Below are positions 37,848-46,444 of a stretch of DNA of 46,444 nt, piece after piece. A model generated the notes under the pieces. The model was not told the DNA's origin. It was given only the letters and a program-made list of their open reading frames with translations, and did not search any database. This DNA comes from Clarireedia homoeocarpa (lineage: Eukaryota > Ascomycota > Leotiomycetes > Helotiales > Rutstroemiaceae): positions 1 to 46,444 of the forward strand of contig LNKV01000135.1 of NCBI GenBank assembly GCA_001465935.1, written 5' to 3'. The position numbers and the translations under genes are program-made. Numbering within the stretch: the first letter of the stretch is position 1; the number at the start of each line of letters is the position of its first letter.

Positions 37848-38655
37848 TTAATTTATCTTTTTAATTATATTAATAATTATCTAAATAATATTAATAATTA
37901 ATTCTTTTTTATTTTTAAATCTCTTTTTTAAAAATTCTTTAAATAATAGAATAAACTTATTTCAACTTTATTAATATATAATATTACTTTTAAATTATTT
38001 ATTTTATATAATCTTTAAAAACTTATTATAATAATATATTAAATATTTATTAATTAACTTTAAAATAAAAACTAGATAAGTTGTTTTATATTAATTAAAT
38101 AAATAAACTTGTTTTTTTATAATATTATTTTATAAAATATTATAATTATTCTCGATATCTAATTTAATATTTAGAATATTTTTAAAATTAATTAAATAAT
38201 ATTTTAAACTATATATTAAATAAAAGATAAATCTATTTTAAATTCTTAATAATCTCTCTTTTTTATATAACTCTTTATTATATAATAAAGTTATTTAATA
38301 TCTAATTCTTTTTTACTTTAATTAAATTAAAATATAAATATTAATAATTAAGATTATTATCGATATTAAAATAAAATTAAAGAAAAATAATCTAAAAAGT
38401 TTTTTTAATTATATTATCTATTAACTTAATAACTATATTAATAATTTAAATAATTAAAATATAAGTTTAATTTTAAATATAATTAATAGTTTAAAATATT
38501 AAATATATTATATTAATAGATTAGATTAAAAAATAATTATTATAATTAATAATTAAATAAAATTTATTTAATATTCTCTAACTATTATTATATTAATTAT
38601 ATAGTTTATAAATACTTACTTCTTTATATTAATATTATAATAATTCTAATTAAAT
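37848..38655. mobile_element. Internal region of an old Gypsy relative, copy A
   Basis: 808 bp that match 38859-39117 plus 45980-46444 almost end to end, with transitions and small indels. It starts just after the N, at a point corresponding to the sequence downstream of an LTR in copy B, so an LTR may be missing at the N. It contains the undivided sequence TATTAATTAAATAAAT near 38089-38104, the empty form of the site where Gypsy copy 2 entered copy B. Confidence 0.65.
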
Positions 38656-38850
38656 TATCACGATATTATATAAGAATATAACTTTCTTAAAAGTAAATTA
38701 GATATTAAATATATAAATATATATAAGTATATATATAATTAAATATATAATCTTATCTTATATATAAACTTTTAAATCTTTATAATCCTCTTAGTTTTAT
38801 AATTATTAATTCTAAGATTATTTAGTATTTTTATTAATAGTTTTATTATA
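38656..38850 (+). repeat. Divergent Gypsy-type LTR, about 195 bp
   Basis: Begins TATCACGATA and ends with a TTTATTATA word; the last 100 bases align well with the end of the 302-bp LTRs (shared TATATATAAAC and TTATTAATTCTAA words). It is followed by TTATTAATAA, the same bases that follow the 5' LTRs of the two Gypsy copies. Shorter and far more eroded, so an older relative. Confidence 0.6.
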
Positions 38851-39117
38851 TTATTAATAATTTAATTTATTTTTTTAGTTATATTAATAGTTATTTAAAT
38901 AATATTAATATTTAATTTTTTCTTATTTTTAAATCTTTTTTTTAAAGATTCTTTAAATAGTAAAAATAAATTTATTTTAATTTTATTAATATATAATATT
39001 ACTTTCTAATATCTCTAAATTATTTATTTTATATAGTTTTTAAAGATTTATTATAATAATATATAGAATATCTTTTTAGTTTTAAAATAAAAACTAATTA
39101 AATTATTTTATATTAAT
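38851..39117 (+). mobile_element. Old Gypsy relative, copy B, left part (split by Gypsy copy 2)
   Basis: Internal sequence after the divergent LTR, homologous to copy A from about 37848. It is interrupted at the TTAAT duplication (39113-39117) by Gypsy copy 2 and continues at 45980. Its first 80 bp also resemble the leader of the two full-length Gypsy copies. Confidence 0.65.
39113..39117. repeat. Target-site duplication TTAAT, left copy (Gypsy copy 2)
   Basis: Matches 45975-45979; the unoccupied site is present once in copy A (38091-38095). Confidence 0.85.
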
Positions 39118-39302
39118 TATAACGATCCGGATATATTAAGCTTTTAGGATTAGCGATTATAATAATTCTAAGTCTACTAACTAAAGTTAGTAAGCTAGTT
39201 AATCTATTATATAAGTTTAATAAAGATTAGTAATTATAATATATTATACTTACTTGATTAGTAAGACAGACTTTAATAGGCCTAGTATATATATACCTTA
39301 GA

Positions 39303-39308
39303 CACGTG
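39303..39308. promoter_or_regulatory. E-box-like CACGTG in the 5' LTR of Gypsy copy 2
   Basis: CACGTG survives only in this LTR; the other three read TATATA or a close variant at the same place, as RIP would produce. In fungi CACGTG is bound by bHLH regulators; a role here is inference. Confidence 0.35.
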
Positions 39309-39322
39309 ACTTATATAACTAC

Positions 39323-39336
39323 TATATATATATAAG
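39323..39336 (+). promoter_or_regulatory. TATA-like box in the 5' LTR of Gypsy copy 2
   Basis: TATATATATATAAG lies about 205 bases into the LTR and is present in all four LTRs, the expected position for the U3 promoter. Confidence 0.45.
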
Positions 39337-39644
39337 CTCTTAAGGCCTTTCGACCCTTTTAGCTCTCTAGTTGTTAATTCTAAGAATAATATAATCTTTA
39401 TTTATAGTATATTGTTATATTATTAATAACTCAATACTAATCTCTCTAACTAATTAATAGTTATCTAAATAATACTTTATTTCTAATCCTTTTTACTTAG
39501 GAAACTACTAAGTTATAAAGAGAAGGTTTATTTTATAAAAGCGATATAGATATTCTTTACTTTTATTTATCTTCTTTTACTTTTCTAACTTTCTTATAAC
39601 TTACCCCTAAGCTTACTTTTAATACCGATCCTTTCGATAATATA

Positions 39645-41345
39645 TCTTCTTCTTAGAATACTAATCTTTTTAAGAAAAGTAACAAGACTTTTTATAAATC
39701 TATCTTTATATCTAGTACGATCTTTCTAAAAGGTTATAGATATTCTAAAGATAACGATAACGTCCTAGAAGACAAGTCTTAAGATAATACTCTTCTAAGT
39801 TCTAATATTAATATAGAAAGTAGAAATAAAGGAAAAGAAAAAACAATTAATCTTTAACCCCCTCGATTATAAGATTAAGATCTTACTCTATCTTTAATAA
39901 ATAGCGAGACTACGATCTTGATTATATTAATTCGAGATTTACAAGTATAACTTAGAACTTAATAAGTATAATCAAAGTTATAATAAGAATAAATCGTTTA
40001 GTTAATCTCTGATTATATCTCTTTTAGTACTTCCTCTAATATTACTACTACTACTCTCTTTTTAATATCTTTTTAATAAGAACTCTCTTAATAAGATTAT
40101 CCGATTCTTTTAATAGAATAATAAGAATTTACTTTTAAATTAAAAGTATTAAATAAACGAACTCCTTATAAACTAACTGACTTATATAATAAGGAAATAT
40201 CTAAGTAATATTAAACTAAGTATATTATATTAACTTTATATATTTATTTTAATAAATATAACAACTTCGTTTAAAACCTACTTTCTTCTATATATCTAAC
40301 TTATAATCTCTCTTTGTTTAGTACTAACTTAAACCAACTTCTTCGAGTTACTAATCTTACTAACAAACTTAATAATAATTCTAATATCTCTTTATTTTTA
40401 TAAAAATATATAGTTCTTAGTAGACTAGCTATATATACTTACTTTAATAAATACTAAGTTTATAAATATATAAGTAACTAAATTGAGAGTATCGCTTTGA
40501 ATTATTTAGAAAGATTATTTCTTTAAAAACTATCTCTAATTACTAAACAGTTAGTAAATAAATTATACTCGCTTTTTTATAATAAATCCGAGTTTGCTTT
40601 TACTAAAACTAAGTACTAAATATTATTTATAACTATATCTAGACTTTTATTTTTATTTAAAGAGTTTTACTATTAACTTTATATCTTAATATCTGTTAAT
40701 CAAATTAGTAAAAAGACGATCTACAAAGATTTACTTTTCAAATTTACTTAATACTACTAGAATCAGATTAAAAGTATTTAGTATTAGACTATCTTCTTTT
40801 AAGAACTAGTTAGATACTTGAACTTTATAGAATAACGAGATAATATTAATAAGTTATTAGTACTTTTCCGACCTATTTATATTATTATAATATTGCTTCT
40901 AATCTGTTATCTTACTAGTACCTCGATCAAGACTAATAGAGAAATTATTATCGATTAGACTAACTGTCTTAAACTTATTTATAGAACTGATCTTGTTTAC
41001 TCTAATTTATTAATATCAGTTAATCTTATTATTAATAAGATATTTCTTCACTTTATACTAAGGAATTCTACCTCTACTCTTTAAAGTAAACTAAGAGATA
41101 ATCTATCTTTCAAGAGTATTTTTAGCTAATCTCGTAATAATACTCTTTATTATATCAATATTATCGATATTGACTTTTTTAAATAAAAAGAGGAATACCT
41201 CGATATAGTAAATAAATAAAAGTAAGAAGATAAGTATAAAGTTAAAGTTATTATTGTTATTTATACTAACGATAATCGAGTAAAAGACTATATCTAGTAA
41301 AAGACTCTTTATTAGATAAAATTAAAGATATAAAATACTTAGATC
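39645..41345 (+). pseudogene. gag: gag relic of Gypsy copy 2
   Basis: Colinear with the gag relic of copy 1 (offset 10,002) and in the corresponding frame. Interrupted by TAA and TAG, including sites where copy 1 still has CAG, so the two copies were mutated independently. Around 40890-41130 the frame has only one or two stops and reads like a charged Ser/Asn-rich region. No zinc knuckle can be seen. Confidence 0.7.
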
Positions 41346-41347
41346 TA

Positions 41348-44300
41348 ATAAAGCTACTCGGAGGAAAGTATATAATATTCCTTTATATATTATCAAGAAA
41401 TTAATATTTATTCTAAATTAAAGCTTTTATTAACTTTAAAGTAAATAACTTTATTTTTATTAATATTATATTCCTTAAGATACTAAACTCTATTTAGAAG
41501 GTTATAATAAAGAAATTAAAAATATCCTTATTAGTTAAAGACTATAATAATAAATAATACTAAGTAATATCCTATTATATTTATTTAAACTTATTAATTA
41601 ATAATCGATTTTAGACTTATACTACTTTTCTAATTATTTATCTTATATATCTTATAATTCTTAAAAGAATATAATTATTAGAGAATCAAATTCTTCTTGA
41701 TTATAAATAATATAAACTATATTAGTTTATAGACTTGCCTTCTAGCTAAACTTACTCCCGATCCTTATTATATACTTATACTAATTTTAATCTTTATATA
41801 ATCAATTATAAATATTAGAAAGATACTAAATAGCGAGATTATAAATTAGAAGAGTATTAATAATAACAAGTTAGTATTAACTACTTAGATAATTAAGTAG
41901 CTACTCTAGTTACTATAGTATCAGCGATACTATAATAGATAAAAGTAGACGAAACTTTATTCTATTTAATAAAATAAAAAGTTGAACTAACTTCTACTAA
42001 AGCTTTATAATAGCTACTTAGCTTTTATAAGACTTTTTTAAAAGATCAAACTTATATTTTTAAAATAATAAAAACTAACTTTAAGATTAAGTTAAAAATA
42101 CTACTCTTTATTAAACTTATTTAATAATAATATTCTAAGCTCTTTTAGAAACTTTAATCTAGTTACTTTAAATAATTAATTAACTTATATATAATCTCCG
42201 AAACTATATTTTATATACTTTGCTATCGAGACGATTAGTATAAACTTAGTATTATCTCGATTAATAAGATTGATTAACTACTTGAAGACTAACAAGCTAA
42301 AAAAGATAATAAACAAGTTATACTTTTATTAATATAATAATTTCGTTTTATCCTTTATTTACAATTATTAAATATAACCTCTTTGTTTAAAATTAATATT
42401 AAGCCCTTGATCCTCGAGAAATACTAGAGATTCTTAGTTATATTTTCTAAAACCGAGTTAAATACTTTACTACCCTATTAGTCTTATAACTATAAGATTA
42501 CTTTAGAAGAAAATATAGAAGACAAACTTCGTTATAATCTACTATATAAGATATCGACTAAGGAATTAGAGATTATCAAGGAATACTTTATTAAGAACTT
42601 AGCTAAAAGATTTATTAAATCTAATCAAGTTTTATTTACTACCCCGATCCTCTTTATTAAGAAACTTAATAGATTATTATACTTTTATATTAACTTTCGT
42701 ATATTTAATACTCTTACTTATAAAGATCGTTATTTATTATTATTTATCGATAAGACTTTCGCTTGTATCTCTTATATTAAGATTTTCACTAAGTTAGATA
42801 TTAGATAAATATTCTATTATATTAAGATAGATCTAACTTTTAAAGAGTTTACTATATTCTATATATACTATAATACTTATAAATACAAAGTTATACTATT
42901 TGAATTAACTAATAACCTTGTAATTTATTAATATTATATAAATAATATTCTCTTTAACTATTTAGATATTTTCTATATTATATATCTCGATAATATCTTG
43001 ATCTACTTTAAAGACTTACTTAAATATCAAGTTTATATTAAATTAGTTTTATAATAACTTTAAGATACCGGATTATAAGCTGATTTTAAAAAGTATAAAT
43101 TCGATATTATTTATATTAAATATTTAGAGTTTATTATATCAACTAATAGTATAGAAATAGATCTCGAGAAAGTAGCTATAATATAATAATAAACCTACCT
43201 AATAATAATAAAAGATATATAATCGTTTCTTAGATTTTATAATTTTTATAAGTATTTTATTTATAATTTCGGTATTATAACTAAGTTCTTAGTTGAACTA
43301 ACTAAAACTAATACTCCTTTTCGCTTTAATAAAAGTTACTAACTAGCTTTTAATATATTTAAGTATATATTAACAAGTATACTATTTCTTCAATACTATA
43401 ATTACTTATTTCCTTGTATACTGAAAATAGATATATCGGATAATATTATAATAAATATATTTTTATAAAAACACAATAACAACTAACTTTCTATAGTATT
43501 TTTCTTAAAGATAATATAGTTAGCTAAGTTAAATTACAAAGTATATAACAAAGAAATACTTATAATTATTAAATTATTTAGTAACTAGCGAGCCGAGCTT
43601 ATATCGATCTTATATTAGATTTATATTTATATTAATTATAAGATTTTAGAATATTTTATAATTACTAAGTCCTTGAATATATAATAAACTTAATAGATTA
43701 AACTTCTTACTAACTACAACTTTTTAATTATATATCGTTTTAGAAAAGATAATCTTCTTATAGATACCTTAACTTATAGAGTTGATAAACTATTATTATA
43801 GAATAAATAAAAGAAGTATAATAGATTATAACAACTTTTATATAATAACTAAATTAACTTGAGAATCCTTAATAAACTTCCGATCTTATTAATTAATATT
43901 ATTATACTCGATACTTCTAACTCCCCGACTCTCTTTATTAATTATCTTTTTAAAGCTAATTGTAACTTAAAGAGTTTGTAAAGCTTAAGAGTCTAAGTTA
44001 TCTATAATAACTTATATCTGACTTTTAAAGATAATCTACTTTTATATAATAACTAACTTATTATTTCTAATATCTAGAATCTCTATATATTATTTATTCG
44101 CAAAGTATATAACTTTGTCTCGATAGTATATCTCGGTATTAAGAAGATTATTCTTTTATTTACTAAACTCTATTACTAATATAAACTAACTATCTCGATA
44201 TATACTTATATCTATAATTACTATATTTATTATAGAAACTTAGTTCCTTATAATAAGATACTAGAATTATTTTACCCTTTACCGATCTCGATATATATCT

Positions 44301-45658
44301 AAGAATATATTATAATAGATTATTATAGTTTTAATAAAAATAAATATAAGTTTAATAATATTTTAGTTATTATCGACTATCTTAATAAATAAACGATTAT
44401 TATATTATACTATAAGACAATCGATACTCGAGAACAAGCTAAGTTATATCTATAATATATCTATTAATATTATAATTTATCTATAATAATACTCTCTAAC
44501 TATAGTCTATAGTTTATATCTACTTTCTAGAAAAAGTTTAATAATATTCTTGAAACTCAGATTAAACTCTTAACTACTAACTATCTTTAAACTAATAATT
44601 AAATAGAGATTTATAATTAGTATTTATAGAAAAGACTTTAACTTTTTATTAGTTATTACTAAGACAACTAGTTTAAATTTCTACTAATAATAGACTATAT
44701 TTAGCTAATCTTATTATATACTTCTTTTAGTAATTTAAGTTTATTCGAGGTACTCTATAATCGAGAACCGCGATATACTTAGACTTAGAATAAAGCTAAC
44801 TTAATTTTACTTATAGATAACCTTAATCTTATTAATACTTATATATATATATATTATAACTTCGAAGTACTATCACAAGCTCGTTAAACAATTAAGAAAA
44901 TATAAGAATATATAGCCTAAGTTATAAATATATTATACTACCTAGTCGACTTCAATGTTAGTAACTTCGTTTAATTTAATATAAGATATTTACTTACTTA
45001 ACAGCTATTAAAGAAGCTCGATTTCCTAATAAATAGATATTTTAAGATTTTAAAGAAGGTTAGTTATTCTTTCAAATTTAAACTACTCGAGATAATAAAG
45101 ATATACTTTATATTCCTTATTAACAAATTAAGAAAAATATCGGATAACCCGCTTTCTAACTAAGTTAATAACTTTTTACTATTAATCAATATAACTAATA
45201 AGAAGGAATAGAAAGTTGAGAAAATCTTTATTTATTATAAATACTATAGATCTCTAGAATATTATATATAATAACTTAATTATAATATTAACTTAATATA
45301 ATATAAAATATCTAACTTTAAAACAGTTTTATATTTACTTAATATATTCTACTTAGAAAATCTTACTTTACTTAACCCTCTAGTATTTCTTCTAGAATAG
45401 TTATATTTATACTAGGTAGATAAGAATAACTATAAATATCTAGAAAGCGATTATTTAATAACTCTTATATAGAAACGATAATTCTTCTATTAACTAGACT
45501 TACAACTAGTAGTAGACTAGTAAATAATATTAACTTATACTCGTTTATATTATTTCTATATTTATTTAATCTTTTTAATTAACTAATATTCTTATACTTA
45601 TTTACTAATATTAGTAATAGAATTAATAAACTTAAAATACTCGAGAGCGAGCTTTCTT
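41348..45658 (+). pseudogene. pol: pol relic of Gypsy copy 2 (PR-RT-RH-INT-chromodomain)
   Basis: The frame with remainder 2 holds the RT, integrase and chromodomain motifs, without the frameshift seen in copy 1. RT about 42502-43250, with the YxDD box reading Y-L-D-N at 42983-42994: first aspartate kept, second lost by a G-to-A change. RNase H about 43423-43792, with EIDISDN-like start and YKVYNKE. Integrase core with DYYSFNK at 44318 and VIIDYLNK near 44366. Chromodomain about 45193-45343. The product would have copied retrotransposon RNA and inserted the DNA, with the chromodomain steering it to marked chromatin. Inactive: stops throughout. Confidence 0.9.
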
Positions 45659-45669
45659 AAAAAGGGGGG
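45659..45669 (+). promoter_or_regulatory. Polypurine tract of Gypsy copy 2
   Basis: AAAAAGGGGGG lies three bases before the 3' LTR; counterpart of 35656-35666. Confidence 0.85.
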
Positions 45670-45672
45670 TAA

Positions 45673-45974
45673 TATAACGATTTAGATATATTAAGCTTTT
45701 AGAATTAGTGATTATAATAATCTTAAGTCTACTAACTAAAGTTAGTAAACTAACTAGCTTATTATATAAGTTTAATAAAGATCAGTGATTATAATATATT
45801 ATACTTACCTGATTAGTAAGATAGACTTTAACAAGTCTAATATATATATACTTTAGATATATAACTTATATAACTACTATATATATATAAGCCTTTAAAG
45901 CTCTTCGACCCTTTTAGCTCTCTAATTATTAATTCTAAGAATAGTATAATCTTTATCTATAATATATCGTTATA
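45673..45974 (+). repeat. 3' LTR of Gypsy copy 2 (302 bp)
   Basis: Begins TATAACGATTTAGATAT, ends ATCGTTATA, followed by TTAAT. Confidence 0.9.
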
Positions 45975-45979
45975 TTAAT
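45975..45979. repeat. Target-site duplication TTAAT, right copy (Gypsy copy 2)
   Basis: Matches 39113-39117. Confidence 0.85.
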
Positions 45980-46444
45980 TAAATAAATAAATTCACTTTT
46001 TTATAATATTATAAAAAATATTATAATCTTCGATATTTAATTTAATATTTAAGATACTATTAAGATTAGTTAAATTATATATTAAATAAAAGATAAATCT
46101 CTTTTAAACTTTTATTAATAATCTCTCTTTTTGATATAACTTTTAATAATTATATAATAAAGTTATTTAATATTTAATTCTTTTTTATTTTAATTAAAAT
46201 AAAATATAAATATTAATAATTAAAGTAACTATTAATATTAAAGTAAAAATAAAGAAAAAATAATTTAAAAAACTTTTTTAATTATATTATCAATTGATTT
46301 AATAACTATACTAATAGTTTAAATAATTAAAATATAAACTTAATTTTAAATATAATTAATAGTTTAAAATATTAAATATATTATAATAATAAATTAGATT
46401 AAAAAATAATTATTATTTTAATCGATAATTAAATATAATTTATT
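45980..46444 (+). mobile_element. Old Gypsy relative, copy B, right part, runs off the window
   Basis: Continues copy B after the nested insertion; colinear with copy A from about 38096 to 38575. The window ends about 80 bp before the point where copy A meets the divergent LTR. Confidence 0.65.

Larger units (their letters stand above)
39118..39419 (+). repeat. 5' LTR of Gypsy copy 2 (302 bp)
   Basis: Begins TATAACGATCCGGATAT and ends TTGTTATA. Probably the LTR closest to the ancestral sequence in this window. Confidence 0.9.
39118..45974 (+). mobile_element. Ty3/Gypsy chromovirus-like retrotransposon, copy 2, full length, RIP-dead
   Basis: 6,857 bp with LTRs at 39118-39419 and 45673-45974, a polypurine tract at 45659-45669 and TTAAT on both sides. 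Same family as copy 1 but generally less mutated: it keeps more C and G, for example CACGTG in its 5' LTR and Y-L-D-N at the RT active site. The pol domains I placed (RT, integrase, chromodomain) lie in one frame with stops but no frameshift. Nested inside an older Gypsy relative. Confidence 0.93.

Noticed and set aside
1..46444. Mitochondrial DNA or an AT-rich bacterial genome
   Set aside because: Near-complete loss of CpA/TpG with retained CpG, plus LTR retrotransposons with 5-bp duplications, points to RIP in fungal nuclear DNA; no rRNA, tRNA or mitochondrial genes seen.

Overview
The window reads as a RIP-saturated AT-isochore of a filamentous ascomycete (Pezizomycotina). The sequence is mostly A and T. 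CpA and TpG are nearly absent (none occur in 24001-24260), while CpG persists, and paired repeat copies differ almost only by C/T and G/A transitions. Almost no ATG survives, and stop codons in relic frames are nearly all TAA/TAG, as expected when CAA, CAG and TGG are mutated. I see no intact protein gene, no tRNA or rRNA, and no CRISPR array. Everything annotated is a mobile element, a tandem repeat or a dead gene.

The layout is a mosaic of two compositional classes. Older, extremely AT-rich filler occupies 1-196, 2557-2955, about 17935-29110, 35977-39112 and 45980-46444. Younger, less eroded blocks are set into it. (1) 197-2551 is a non-autonomous LTR element in an LTR-internal-LTR-internal-LTR chain: three 257-bp LTRs, two 792-bp internal regions and a TAAAT target duplication. 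(2) About 2956-17935 is a 15-kb block of relic genes on the + strand, separated by minisatellites and small inverted repeats. One reading frame runs about 3714-9845, another about 10640-15430 (displaced once, at an N-joined duplication), and a third starts near 15736 and runs into a minisatellite. I do not recognise these proteins; they look like helical or mixed domains followed by long low-complexity tails. (3) 29116-35971 and 39118-45974 are two full-length copies of one Ty3/Gypsy chromovirus-like element with 302-bp LTRs, gag, pol (protease, RT, RNase H, integrase, chromodomain) and perfect 5-bp target duplications (ATTTT and TTAAT). The second copy sits inside an older, divergent relative whose LTR and internal region lie at 37848-39117 and 45980-46444.

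Three assembly marks matter: a single N at 13242 flanked by 142-bp near-duplicate ends, a single N at 37847 after a 108-bp tandem array, and a 590-bp N run at 28249-28838. The most interesting parts are the unidentified 15-kb gene block and the tandem three-LTR element. The two Gypsy copies give an internal control showing how RIP works here: the elements are almost perfectly colinear, and the only net length difference is one base, inside the integrase of copy 1.
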